From Sternotherus odoratus (lineage: Eukaryota > Chordata > Testudines > Kinosternidae): 64,000 nt of DNA. Shown one piece after another: positions 11,107 to 22,440 of this stretch (positions are counted from its first letter, which is position 1; every line of letters starts with the position of its first letter). Position numbers and translations under genes: made by a program. The stretch spans positions 38,466,319-38,530,318 of the forward strand of contig JAVMKO010000006.1 in assembly GCA_032164245.1 (NCBI GenBank), given 5' to 3'. The notes beneath the pieces are model-generated. The model saw only the letters and a program-made list of their open reading frames with translations. It was not told the origin of the DNA and searched no databases.

Positions 11107-11762
11107 CAGAGATGGGCAAACTACGGCCTGTGGGCCACATCCGGCCCATGGGACTGCACTGCCCAGCCCTTGAGCTCCTGGCCGGGGAGGCTAGCCCCTG
11201 TCCCCCCCCCCCCCATGCCGCCACGCAGGCAGTGCTCTGGAGGGCTGGTCTGTGCACTCCTGCAGAGCAGCACAGCAATGTGTCTGGTTCCAGCTGGGCG
11301 GCATGACTGCCAGACATGCTGCTCTGAGCGGCAGTGTAAGGGGAGGTGGCGGAGCTGGGGAGAGGAGTTGGATAAGGGGCAGGGAGTCTTGGGGAACAGT
11401 CAGGGGACAGGGAGCAGGTGGTGGTTGGATGGGGAAGAGGTTCTGCTGGGTGTGGTGGTCAGGGGATGTGGGGTGGATAGGGGTCAGGGCAGTCAGTGGA
11501 CAGGGAGCAGGGGAGGTTGGATAGGAGGTGGCGTCCTGGAGGGGGCGGTTAGGGGTGAGGGGTCCTGGGAGGGAGCGGTCAGGGGACAAGGAGCAGGGGG
11601 GTTGGATGGGTCAGGGGTTCTGAGGGATTAGTCAGGAGGCAGGAAGTGGGAGGGGGCAGAGGCCAGGCTGTTGGGGGAGGCACAGCCTTCCCTACCCGGC
11701 CCTCCATACAGTTTTGCAAGGACCCAACGTGGTCCTTGGGTCAAAAAGTTTGCCTACCCCTG
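11107..11762. mobile_element. hAT-type MITE, 656 bp, perfect 8-bp TSD
   Basis: The ends CAGAGATGGGCAAACT and AGTTTGCCTACCCCTG are inverted repeats. TTTTATAC flanks both sides exactly (11099-11106 and 11763-11770). The interior is G-rich on the + strand with repeated GGGGACAGGGAGCAGG words and contains no transposase. The 153-aa plus-strand and 132-aa minus-strand frames are products of this composition. Confidence 0.95.
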
Positions 11763-11770
11763 TTTTATAC

Positions 11771-12720
11771 CCTCTTTCTTAAAGCTAAGGGTATTTTTGC
11801 TGGCTACATGTATAACTGGTTTCTTTGTTTCATTTAAGTTTATTTTATACCTTGTATCCAATTTACCAACTCCAGTGAATAATTCTGTAAATGGATGTTC
11901 ACAGTCCTGAATACTCTGAATTCTACTCATTAGATTTAGTGTTAAACACAGATAAACCTCAAACAAGAAAAACTTTGTCCCTTAACTACTACAAATCTTA
12001 TGTTTTCTAAATTATCTTTAACTAGGACCTATAATTTACAAATACCCATAATAGGAATTTTTTCACCACGATAATATTGTAAATTAACATGTATTAGTTC
12101 TCTTGGTTTTTACTTTTAAACATTTTATACTTTCTTACATTAGCTTGTGAACCTGCATGTATTAGATATCCCATCTACTAATGGAACATTTATTTTGTAA
12201 CTGTCCAATCTTCCTTGTGGTCCACAATGTGACTCTGTTTCAGAACACTCAGAAACAAATTTTCTCCATCTGTAATGTCATCTCTCTATTCCTTATTCAG
12301 AATCTTCTCTGATATGTTTGATTTTTTAACTAAATGTTTATAGCTGTCTTTTCCGACTTCTCTGTTTACAAACTGTTGCAAAATGGTTCAGTTTCTTATA
12401 GATATGACAGGTATGACCATATGCTGGACATTTTCTAGGTTGGCTCCTCCTTCCATGTCTAGAACATCCTTTCGGCTGCTCACACATTTTAACTTTCCTT
12501 CTATTTTCCTCCATAGACTTGTTTTATGCTTTGTCTTATTAAGTCTATAGTCACATCTGTTTGTTTTATTTCTAAAATGTGCAATCATTGTTGAATAAGT
12601 TCAGTCCTTTGGCAAATTCTCACTGCTTTTTCCAGGTTTAGATCTAGCTCTTCAAAGAGTCTGGGGGGGGGAGGGGTATAGTAATGTCTTTTATACTCAT
12701 CACAATTTGATCTCTTATTA
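11771..12720. other. Intron, no recognised element
   Basis: AT-rich sequence without a supportable gene or repeat boundary. Confidence 0.5.
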
Positions 12721-12910
12721 TTAGGGCTCCATGTCTGGTGCAGAGGGCATGGAAGTCATGGATCCCGTGACTTTCCGTGACCTCAGTGACTATTGCAGCA
12801 GCCAGTGTGTCTGACCCCAGGGCCACCCAAGTGGCTGGCTCTGGGGCCAACTACTCAAGTGGCCCTGGAGACAACCACACTGGTCGCTGCTAAAGCAGCT
12901 CAGCAGCCAG
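12721..12910 (+). repeat. Interspersed repeat fragment, palindromic GTGACTTTCCGTGAC core
   Basis: AGGGCTCCATGTCTGGTGCA, then AGTCATGGATCCCGTGACTT and a GC-rich tail with repeated GGCCACCCAAGTGGCTGG-type words. This matches my memory of a reptile repeat. The 3' end is not defined. Confidence 0.45.
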
Positions 12911-13300
12911 CTCTGCCTATGATATAATTACCCCCCTCCTATGGTCATCTGGTCACACTCAGGCAATGCCCCTCCACCTGGCCCAGCCACTTCATGTTCC
13001 TCCCTGCTTTGTCCAGATAAACCCTTGCCTTCCTCCCCCTCTGTCACCCACTAGAGAGGAAGCCCTTAAAATGGTAACAGCCCCTTTTCTTCTGGCCTGC
13101 CGGAGAAAGGACCGACCACTAACAGCTGCATGAGCATGTTCTCTGTTGCAGATGTTTTTAGTATAACATGTTGAAGGTTCAAAATGTGGTTGAAATAATA
13201 AATGTATTGATGGTTGCTGTTGACCTATTAGTAATGTTTGCTAAAATTTAAAGAAAGGTAAAAGTATGGAAAGCTGTTTTGTAACACTACTATATTTTTA

Positions 13301-13520
13301 AAGAAAGTGAGGAATACTTGTAGCACCTTAGAGACTAACTAGTTTATTTCAGCATAAGCTTTCGTGAGCTATAGCTCACTTCATCGGATACATAGAATGG
13401 AACAGAAGTGAGCTATAGCTCACGAAAGCTTATGCTGAAATAAACTAGTTAGTCTCTAAGGTGCTACAAGTATTCCTCGCTTTCTTTACGGATACAGACT
13501 AACACGGCTGCTATTCTTGA
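13301..13520. mobile_element. Fold-back retroposon insertion in a 13-bp TSD
   Basis: TACTATATTTTTA occurs exactly at 13288-13300 and 13521-13533. Between the copies, the segment from about 13300 to 13382 is the reverse complement of 13405-13487 (83 nt, one mismatch), separated by 22 nt. The right arm continues into ACGGATACAGACTAACACGG and CTGCTATTCTTGA, the usual 3' end of this common turtle repeat. One target duplication around the whole palindrome means it entered as a single unit. A transcript would fold into a long near-perfect duplex. Confidence 0.92.
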
Positions 13521-13533
13521 TACTATATTTTTA

Positions 13534-14427
13534 TGCTTCTTGGTTGTGTATATATATATGTACACATAGTTTCCCTCTTAACTGTGGATGGTAGTACAGT
13601 TGATTCCTTTTCTTAGACAAAAGCCTCTTGAACTGAAGTGGGAAGTGTATATTCAGCTTGAAATAACCAATGGATAGTTATACCTTTCAACAATCCAGTT
13701 TGGGCCAACTATTTTGTATCTTTTTAGAAAGAGGACTGATTTCTGAAGAATTAAGTTTGTGTGTTAGTAATCCTTCCTGGCTCTTAGTATAGAAGGAGGT
13801 TTAAAATTCACATTGATTAGTGGGCATTCTTTGAAAAACGGAAGTCGGCTGTTAGCCATAACCCTTTGCTAGTTATTGTACATACTCAGTGACAAGTAGT
13901 GGGCAAATACTTTTGGAATACTGTCTAGCTAAATGTTGTTATTGTTAGCAACTGTGTTCTTAAACCCAGTTTAATTTTTGTAACCTACATTTTGAAGCAA
14001 CTGTTCAAATTTGTTTTCTGTATTTTCACAAAAAATTGAATGTTGCCATTAAGAAAAGATATTGGCTTACAGCTTCCTCCATCTTTTCCTGATTTAAAGA
14101 CTGAACATTAGCACAATTTTAAATATTGTAGGAAATATTTTAAGTTCTAATGCTCACATACAACACAGTACAAGGAATTTTTTTCACTTTGTTATTTAAG
14201 TCGATATCTTTAGCTAAAGTAATTGCTTATCCAGACGTGCTGAGAGCTAATACAAGTAGAATCACTGAATTCATCTGTGGCATTGTACACAGTTAATCTT
14301 TTCTGGAGGGAAAATTCTATCCACTGAGACATATAGACACCTTCTACTGAGGCCAATGAGTTGAATTTGTCCCTAAGTGTGAAAGACAAAAATGAATACA
14401 TATTGGTTGCATTTTAGTTTCGCTTTC
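13534..14427. other. Intron, no recognised element
   Basis: AT-rich sequence with a short TATATATATATG tract near 13548. No supportable gene. Confidence 0.5.
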
Positions 14428-14435
14428 TTTAGAAT

Positions 14436-14556
14436 TAGGGTTGCCAACTCTCCAGGATTGTCCTGGAGTCTCCAGGAATTGAAGATTAATCTTTAATTAA
14501 AGATAATGTCATTGTGAAACCTCCAGGAATTTATCCAACCAAAGTTGGCAACTATA
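14436..14556. mobile_element. hAT-type MITE, 121 bp, perfect 8-bp TSD
   Basis: The ends TAGGGTTGCCAACT and AGTTGGCAACTATA are inverted repeats with two mismatches. TTTAGAAT flanks exactly at 14428-14435 and 14557-14564. The interior contains repeated CTCCAGGA words in both orientations. No coding content. Confidence 0.95.
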
Positions 14557-14564
14557 TTTAGAAT

Positions 14565-15733
14565 ACTTTAATAACAAAACAAGATAGTCACTATAAAGTC
14601 TGAATCAAGAGAGCTTGCCAAATATTTTTTAAGTAAATGGATAAGTTATTCCCAATAAATTATGAAGGTCCTTTAATAAGTTACCAGTTAATTTTTTCCA
14701 AGAATCTCTTGAGTAGTTTTTATTATATAATAAATTACTTTTTATAATGGTTTATTTTAATTCATTGACAGATTTTATCATGTTTATGTTTAGCATGATA
14801 TTTACTAATATATACACATTTGCATGACTAACTTTGAAAGTGTATTAACTTGTTTAGAGATGTGATTAATTGGAACTTTGTTAGGAAAGGACTGAAAGAT
14901 TAACAGTTGTGAGCAAGGCACTGGACTCTTGTTTGACAAAAAGATTACATAAGAACTGATTTATACAGAAAGACAGCTAGGGACAGTTTAAGCTGCAGCA
15001 TCAGCTTTCAAGGTCTCTCCTTTTATTAATGTAACTTTTAGTTCATTTTATCATTTTTAGTTAATGCTTTGGGAATACGGGCCTAAACCAAAACACAATG
15101 AATTCAAGGAGACTTTCCATTGACCTCAACAGGCTTTAGATCAGGCCCTATGTGGCTAATTATCAGTAATTATGTTAAATCATGTAGCAGAATATGTAAT
15201 CTCAAAATAGCTCACTCAGCAGCTCCCTGAACCAGTGAGAGCCCTAGAATGATAGTACAAGGATGTTGGAGGGAGGCAGTGCACTAAACCACTTATTAGC
15301 TACTGATGATGGACAAAACCCATTTATTGATGCTGCAGTGCTGATTGGATTTATAGGGCATTATCTGCACAGACCAACATCAGGAAGGATACCAGGCAAA
15401 CCACTGAACGTTTGGGCACCTATACAAAAAAAGTGAGTGGAAGAGCAGAGGTATGAGTCTTTCACAAAGTGCCCGATCCCTCAGACCTTGTGTAGGCAAT
15501 GTTTCCATTGGTGTCTGTGGGATTTGTGCCCACATGAAGGCTGCAGGAACTGTCCCCAGACAATATTAGATAATCTTCCTCAGAACTAGCCGAGGGTTTG
15601 GAAATGTTTCTGGATAGATGGGGATAGAGAGGGGTTATACCGCAGCACGGCTGTCCACACTAACAAATTATTATCATCACTACATTTTCCAAAAGCAAAC
15701 TGCTGGTCTGGATGGACTAGAACTTCCTCTTTG
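14565..15733. other. Intron, no recognised element
   Basis: AT-rich sequence. A fragment of the palindromic MITE family may lie at 15085-15150 (CCATTGACCTCAACAGG...GATCAGGCCC). No coding signal. Confidence 0.45.
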
Positions 15734-15741
15734 GCTATCAT

Positions 15742-16743
15742 TAGTGCCCTGCACGGATACAGAAATGCGAATCTGCATGTGATCCGCTATACGCAAAAAT
15801 GATCTGCGGATTTGCAGGACTCTACACCGGGGGCCAGGCTGAGGCTCTGAGGCATCCCCCCACTCCCCACCAGGGAGAGCCACGTGGGCAGCTGTGGGGA
15901 GTCCACACAGAGTCATGGACCCTCCATCTGCCCTCAGCCGGACTGGTAGCTGGGGGCGGGGGGGAGGAGGAGGGCGGAAACACAGCCAGGGACTACTCTC
16001 AATACCCTTCACAGTGTACAGGTGGAGGGTCTGCCTCAGCTTCCCACAGCTCCCCAGCTGGGCTCCACACGGGCCTGGCTGGTAGAATGGGGGAGACCTG
16101 TAGAGGTGCCCTGGGGTTGCTCGGGCCCCCTGCCCAGGGCAGATGGACAGACCTCCACAGCTGCCTGCCCAGCTCTTACCATGGCCAGACTGCAGCTCCA
16201 AGCTGTTCCCTTCCCTAGCTGGAGCTGGGCCAGAGAGAGCTGCCCTAGCAGCTGTCGGGAACTGTGGCAGACTCTCCACCTGCCCTGGGAAGGAGGCCCG
16301 AGCAGCCCCATCCCATGTCCCTGCCCTCCAGACTCTCATCCCCCCACACCCACTGTCCCTGCCCCCCAGTCCCTCCACCCAGGGCAGGTGGAGGGACCCA
16401 GGCTCCCCACAACTATCAGCATGGCTCTCCCCAATCCAGCTCTGGCCCGAAGCGGGGGCTCGGTAAGAGCTGGGCAGGCAGCTGTGGGGAACCACGGCAG
16501 ACCCTCTACCTGCCCTGGGAATGAGGCTCGAGCTGCTCCCGCCCAGTGTCCCTGCCCCTCAAGCCCCCTGCCCAGAGCAGGTAGAAGACCTATGCTGCAG
16601 TTCCCAAAAGCTGTCTGCTGGGCTCTTACCGGCAGAGCCCTAAATGGATACTAAATTTGTATCTGCACCCACTGCTGTTATGGTCCAGTGCAGAAATGGT
16701 CCACTGGATATGAAGCGGATACCCACGGATTTTCAGGGCTCTA
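15742..16743. mobile_element. hAT-type MITE, 1002 bp, perfect 8-bp TSD
   Basis: The ends TAGTGCCCTG and CAGGGCTCTA are inverted with one mismatch, and further inward CACGGATAC is echoed by a CCCACGGAT near the other end. GCTATCAT flanks exactly at 15734-15741 and 16744-16751. The GC-rich interior repeats phrases such as GCAGCTGTGGGGA and CCACCTGCCCTGGGA in both orientations. The longest open frame of the window (271 residues, 15680-16495, minus) starts outside the element and has low-complexity Pro/Gly/Ser-rich sequence, so it is not a gene. Confidence 0.95.
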
Positions 16744-16751
16744 GCTATCAT

Positions 16752-16904
16752 GCCTACATCAATACATTCATCTGTCTAACAATTGCCTTATTTGGATTTG
16801 TAAATTCCATTTCATAGTAGTAAGATGTCAGACCAAGCGAGTGTTGTGGATTTTCTTCTTTGATCTTTAAAGGCATTTTGATTTTAACCATAGAACAAGT
16901 AAGG
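16752..16904. other. Intron, no recognised element
   Basis: Unremarkable AT-rich sequence. Confidence 0.4.
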
Positions 16905-17040
16905 AGAATCTTGAAACAGTCAAGTAGACCTGAACATAAAGATTCTTAGGACCAGATCTTCAGCTACTATAAAAGGGTGTAACTCTATTGTCTTCAGTAG
17001 AACGATGACTCTTTACATCAGCTGAGGTTATGGCTCCTAG
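16905..17040. repeat. Palindromic MITE copy with shared 5' leader (copy A)
   Basis: The leader AGTCAAGTAGACCTGAACAT then AAAGATTCTTAGG recurs nearly unchanged at 19101-19133. It is followed by a fold-back core (ACCAGATCTTCAGCTACTAT...CATCAGCTGAGGTTATGGCT). Confidence 0.65.
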
Positions 17041-19084
17041 TCTTTATTGCCTGCAGAGCTGGTATTTGCCTTCCTAATCACCCTGTCAATAATTTCAGGA
17101 GTGGTAAATAGAAATATCTTACTCTCATCTATGTAATTGTCTTGATTTTATGAATTATGTAATTCCCCATCTCTGTCCATGTGGCTTGTTATGAAATCCA
17201 TAACTATTTCAGTCCATTTGCATCATTACAGTGAATCACCATTTCCTGAAGCAGTGCCTCCTGTTGTTTGCTGAAAAGGAGACATTAAGAAGGATTCACC
17301 TTTCTGCTTGGGCCCCTATTTTCCACTGAAGAGTAGAACAGGGACCATAAAAAACCCATATCAGGCCAGGAGAGAATTTCCCCAACAGCAGCAATATGTA
17401 TGATAGCCACAGGCAGCCTCTCACAAGCCCCAGCAAAAGGAATATGCTGGGTACAGGAGGGGCATGTTAGGATTGGAGGGGAATTTTCAGCTGTGGTGGG
17501 CATAAGCAGCCCAGTATGGAAGGATATCATAAAGAGGAGACGTTTCTATGGGCTCTAGTTTACACTGGAGCTACACTGGCCACCACAGCCATAAAGAATG
17601 TGAAGAGCATAAAGGTGGTTTAAAGCCACCTTTGGTCCTACTTCCATAGGGCTTTCTGTGCTGAGGCTCCAGCACAGAATCCCGGCCAGTATTTCCAGAT
17701 ATGGCCCTTGTCTTAAGTCTGCTTTAGGCATCCCTATTATGTGACCTTAAAGTCTATGAATCTGTCATTTTTACTCATATCCTTCAGTAATAGGTAACAT
17801 ACAAAGGCCTATAAATAAAACAGCTAGATAAAATGTAGACTCTATATTCCAGAATCATCCAGTTTTGAAAGAATATTTTGATTCCCCAAACAACTGAGCA
17901 GCCTGTGATAGTTGCATATAAATCCAGAGTCAAGTCTTGTATTCCTCAAACAGCAACCCCATGGTGTGAGACCAAAAATTTCTTTCCTATCTCACATTTA
18001 ATATTTTTAGATTTATATTTCCTTGAAACTTGCGCAGTGGTACAGTACTTAGGGACAGGTCATAAGGCTTATAGCCTGTTGAAATTGTGACAAGGAGGTC
18101 ATAAAGAATTGGGTCAGATGTAATTAATTAACGGTAAATGAAGGACAGCTGCTCTTTATGTTCCCAGCACATCTTTGATCTGCTCTACTCTTCAGACCTC
18201 TGTGGACAAGGTAGTTAAACACAAACTAGGAGGCCTGTTTTAAAGACCTTAAAGACCTCAGGGGCAATCGAGTGACAGTCCAAGCAGCTATAAGCTGTTA
18301 GCTTTATTCATTAGAGAACTTTAAACATGTCAAGAATAAAAATAATGTCCCTACTCTTAGATCACCCTGAGCAATGAAGATTACAACAGCTCTGGGACAC
18401 ATGAGTGGGCAAATGTCTTGTGAAAACACATTTATTGAGAAGCATTTTACTATAATGGCAAAGAAAATATAGCTTGCACATTCTCATTGCAAGGATATTG
18501 GTCCAGTATGCACTGAAACAGCGAAAGCTGTCATGGCACAAATACAGTGTAGCCCAGTGTTGACCTCACTGATCCCTTCAATCATGTTTTAAAAAACTTC
18601 CTTCTCAGTCACACATGATAGAAAGAATATGTCATCTGTGAGCAACGTAGCAGTATGTAATACTAACTGGAAAATGTATGGAGAATGTTACATGATAAAT
18701 TGCAGTTCACTTGTTTGCAGAGACTCTGGTACTTAAATATGTTAAAATGCATATATTGATTTTGTAAGTCAAATCTTTAAGTCCAACGCTGGCAGTCTCT
18801 AAAACATATGTAAATACTGTCTAATTACTGGAGAAAGAAATGGGTTTGACTTTTTCTACTATTGTTCATCAAGTTAGGACACTTGTGATTTTTGCACATA
18901 AACAGTGTTCAAGTGTCATCTGGGTTGATTCATGTTCTGAGATACTTTACTATTGCCAATATTTTTCATTTTTAATCTCAGATTTGGCATTGAATATAAG
19001 ATCAGCCAAATGTTAAATGATATGTTAAGTAAAGACTTATGGAAGAGCATATAATGTCATATCAACAATAGTCAGTAGAAAGTT
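17041..19084. other. Intron, no recognised element
   Basis: AT-rich sequence. The minus-strand frame at 17285-17530 and plus-strand frame at 17878-18090 show no domain or splice support. Confidence 0.5.
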
Positions 19085-19219
19085 AAGGCACTCTTGGGAC
19101 AGAGTCAAGTAGATCTGAATATAAAGATTCTTAGGGCTAGATTGTCTCGTCTGCTGTTAGTTAGTGTGGTTCAGTTGACCTTAGTGGAGCTACACAATTT
19201 ACACCGGTTGAGGTTCTGA
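19085..19219. repeat. Palindromic MITE copy with shared 5' leader (copy B)
   Basis: The leader AGTCAAGTAGATCTGAATAT then AAAGATTCTTAGG matches 16918-16949. The core GGGCTAGATTGTCTCGTCTG...GTGGAGCTACAC...ACACCGGTTGAGGTTCTGAC is another diverged fold-back. Confidence 0.65.
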
Positions 19220-19434
19220 CAGATTGGTAGTTTTTGATATGTTGTTTTCTCCATAATCTTTTGTACAATTATCTACTTGTGCACGCTCTTCATGGTATTC
19301 TGTCCTATAAATGTACGTAATGTCTGGATCCTTAAGATCAAGGGGTGGATTTCAGAAAAGGTGTGAAGAGGCAGGAATTTCAAATATGGTCATGGTTATT
19401 GATTCTTTTGACTATACCATAGATCAGGGGTGGG

Positions 19435-19970
19435 CAAAGTTTTTGACCCGAGGGCCATGTCTGGGTATGCAAATTGTATGGCGGGCCATGAATGCTCACA
19501 AAACTGGGGATTGAGGTGAGGGCTCTGGCTGCGGTGTGGGTTATGGGGTGGGGTCATAAATGAGGAGTTTATGGTGTGGGAGAGGGCTCCAGGCTGGAGC
19601 AGTAGGCTGGGATTCGGGGGGGAGGGTGCAGACTCTGAGGTGGGGTTGGGGATGTGGGGCTGAGGGTGCAGGAGGTTGCTCCTGGCTAGAACAGAGGGGT
19701 TCAGTGGTGGGAGGGAGATCAGGGCTGGGGCAGGGGGTTGGGGTGTGGGAGGGGAGCAGGGGTGCAGACTTCAGGCAGTGCTTACCTCAAGCAGCTCCCA
19801 GAAGCAGGGGCATGTCCCCCTCTGACTCTGCATGCTGCCCTGTCTGCATGCACGCCCCTACAGCTCCCATTGGCCGCAGGGACAGTGTGAGGAGCCTCGT
19901 GACTGCCCCTACATGTAGGAGCCAGAGGGGGGACGTGCCGCTGCTTCCAGGAGCCACACGGATAGCTGAT
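19435..19970. mobile_element. GC-rich hAT-type MITE, right end lost
   Basis: It begins CAGGGGTGGGCAAAGTTTTT, nearly the inverted end of the element at 11107, followed by GACCCGAGGGCCATGTCTGG and GTATGGCGGGCCATGAATGC, as in common turtle hAT MITEs. The interior is G-rich. No matching right end or 8-bp duplication was found, so the copy looks truncated. The 141-residue frame at 19560-19985 is compositional. Confidence 0.7.
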
Positions 19971-19989
19971 AGCAATATATTGTAGCATC

Positions 19990-20699
19990 AGTGTCAAATG
20001 ATTATGGATAGCAAGCTTGCACCTATCATGGGTGCGTTAAATCTACATGTATTACCTTTACCGTGAAATAGCTAAAATAATGCAAATTGCCTACAGTAGA
20101 TCTACTAAAGGAGGACATCATAGTCCAATAGGAACATTCCCGTCAGTTTTTAAGCAGGCTCAACAAAAATAAAGCAAATCTGGCAGAGAGGCAACAAGGG
20201 AATTAAAACGATGAAACATAATATGATACAGAATTCCAGTGTAAAATGCAGCACTAAGCTTATGTCATTTAAGAGTTTCTCTGCTTTATTTTCCTATTGC
20301 TTTCAAACCAAGTCTGATGTATATTTAAGCAAAGATACATCGTAAAGACTTTAGTCATATTTTTAATAACTCAAACATAGCAGCATAAATACTGGGTTAC
20401 TCCTATAACACCATCCAGCTAATTTTATATGTATCACAGGCCAAGTTTTCCCTTTCTGAAGAGCCTCTTGTAAGTGTGAGATTTCCATGGACATGTGCAA
20501 GGTGCAATGCCAGTTTAGTGTATGGTGCCTTGTGATCATGCCTGAGGTGTTTTGGAAGATTCATGTTGTGTTCATTTTGTTGCAGTGCTCCAACTGTCAA
20601 ACACAGAACAGGAATTTTTACACATGCTTTTATTTGCAACAGAATTGACCAATCTACCAGCTGTTAGTAATAATGGACCTTGTGCTTCCCTCTGCTTTA
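19990..20699. other. Intron, no recognised element
   Basis: AT-rich sequence without supportable gene or repeat end. Confidence 0.45.
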
Positions 20700-20990
20700 C
20701 TTGTAGGAAAAGGTGTGTGCCCCTTTAAGGGCTATAAAGACAGGGAGTGACTTTCTGCTGCAGCTGCAGACCAGGTCAGCAGGAGATGCTGACCTATCCC
20801 CCACAACTAACTGGAAGAGGGTGGGGGTCTATATAGGTCTGTGCCCTCACAGTAGATCCTGGGCTTGACACCTTCCTGTAATGGATTCATCCCAGCCTCC
20901 TTGAGCCATCTTTGACCGCCTCGAGGTTGATAAGGTTAATTATTGTATGTCCCTCAGTTCCAAAGTCCTTCCAGGTACTAGCTCACTAAT
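20700..20990 (-). mobile_element. LTR-like sequence adjoining the Gypsy relic
   Basis: CCCTTTAAGGGCTATAAAGA, then CTGCTGCAGCTGCAGACCAG and GGGGTCTATATAGGTCTGTG, have the TATA-bearing look of an LTR. It borders the minus-strand Gypsy element but does not clearly match its LTR, so it may be a second element. Confidence 0.35.
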
Positions 20991-21430
20991 CCTAAAAGCT
21001 CAACAACAACAAAAAGTACCAGAAATACTGCCCTGTAGCCAGGACATTTCCTGGAATGCCCTTTGGGATTATATAGGGGGGAGAGCCAATCAGGGGCCAT
21101 GAGACTGCTGTCTGTCTAGCGCTCTAAGGCAGGACTTCCCATGGTCTGTGTCCACAGCGGGTGGCAAGTGATGAAGCACAAGCTGCTTACAGCTGGCACT
21201 GGGTAGCCATGTCTTCTGCCAGGCTCAGATTATAGACCAACTGGGTCTTACATAACTCATGCCTCCCACCAGTCTGGATGTGTCTGGATGGGATCCATGG
21301 AAGGCTACCATGAGATCAGGGGCATGGACTAGGGAGACTGGCTCCCTGGATCATTCTTCTGGGCCATACCCTTCCAGCCTATAAGGTACCAGAGGGAGCT
21401 GTCTGATTTTTAAGTCCAAGGACCTTGTAT

Positions 21431-21690
21431 TCACTGTGTTCTTGGATCCATACCAGAGGGGGCAGTGGCTGACCCTGGTGAGCGAAAGGGATTATCAATG
21501 GAGGATTTTAACAAGAATATGTTAAACCCCAGGTGTATTTTGAGGGACCTGGGTAACTGAAACTTAATGGTCCCAGAGTTGATTACCTGGTTGATGGAAT
21601 ATGGCCCATGGCATGGTAGTCCCATTTACAGCACAGCTTGTTGGTGCAGAAAGTTTGGGCTGAGCCACGTTTTTTGCCCAACAGTGAATG
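21431..21690 (-). pseudogene. Gypsy integrase C-terminal fragment
   Basis: Minus-strand text includes VGQKTWLS upstream and then GPYSINQVINSGTIKFQLPR followed by SLKIHLGFNIFLLK. This is the SH3-like and GPY/F C-terminal module of Ty3/Gypsy integrase (GPF/Y, then LP..L.IH..F..S.LK). A stop codon separates the two pieces. The chromodomain is not visible. Confidence 0.75.
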
Positions 21691-21699
21691 CTGGGTATT

Positions 21700-21905
21700 C
21701 TAGGCACTGGCAGTCAGCATACCACTTGTAGGTTTCCTTTGGGCTTGTCTTCTATGTCACTAGCCCCAATGACAAGGCTGAGCCATCTGTAGTTTCCACT
21801 AGGTCAGGGAGATTGATTGAACCTGAATGCCCAGGTTGTGAGCCATATCAGCATCTATAAAGTTGTTCACTGCCCTGGAATCCACCAGTGCCCACTGTTG
21901 TGGGA
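21700..21905 (-). pseudogene. Gypsy protease-like fragment with mutated active site
   Basis: Minus strand reads WALVDSRAVNNFIDADMAHN. Retroviral-type aspartic proteases have D-S/T-G at this point; here Gly has become Arg, and a stop codon follows about 16 residues after that stretch. Beyond it the frame reaches the integrase end almost directly, so most of pol is deleted. Confidence 0.7.
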
Positions 21906-22194
21906 TTCAGTAAGATTATCCTCGAACCTAGACACAGAACCTGGACTTTGAGGTGTGGGGAGCGCTCACTGTGAATTTAATATGTCTCAGTGAAGAGTAG
22001 GGGGACATTATCTCAGGGCTCATCCTGGCCAACCCTTTCTATAGTCTTGGGTGTGGTAGTTTCCTGAAGTGCATCTTGCTAGAGCTCAGAGTGGGCAGTT
22101 GGCAAGACCATGGCCAGATCCTCCCCAGTGGAAACATAGCCCATGGCAGCAGCAGCAGTGCTCTTTTTCCTCAGGGGTCACACAGTGGTGGGCA

Positions 22195-22440
22195 TTATCC
22201 AGAAGCATAGTTTGGGTCTGGTTTGGAGACTGGTACCAAGGGGCACTGGTCAGATAGTAACACGGACCGCTTCCTATCCTCCTGTTTCTCCCTGAGCCCA
22301 ATTGTCAATATGTATGACAAGTTTGATGAAGACATCAGGGCCTCCAAGTGAGCTAACTCATATTCAATCCCCCCCCCCCCCCCAACGGAACTGGTAGAGC
22401 TGGGCCACTTTGTTCTACTTGGTGTCAAAGACTAGTTGCC
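22195..22440 (-). pseudogene. Gypsy gag-like fragment
   Basis: Minus-strand reading contains a QFRW motif followed by a Gly run made by the C homopolymer at 22370-22383, then IEYELAHLEALMSSSNLSYI, which has the form of the C-terminal part of reptile Gypsy Gag. An in-frame stop lies just before it. The zinc knuckle was not identified. Confidence 0.6.

Noticed and set aside
11170..11631. 153-residue Gly/Arg/Trp-rich frame, plus strand
   Set aside because: Contained in a hAT MITE with exact TTTTATAC duplications; repeated GGGGACAGGGAG words explain the open frame.
15680..16495. 271-residue open frame, minus strand, the longest in the window
   Set aside because: It lies almost entirely in a 1002-bp hAT MITE with a perfect 8-bp TSD, is GC-driven, low in complexity and has no domain.
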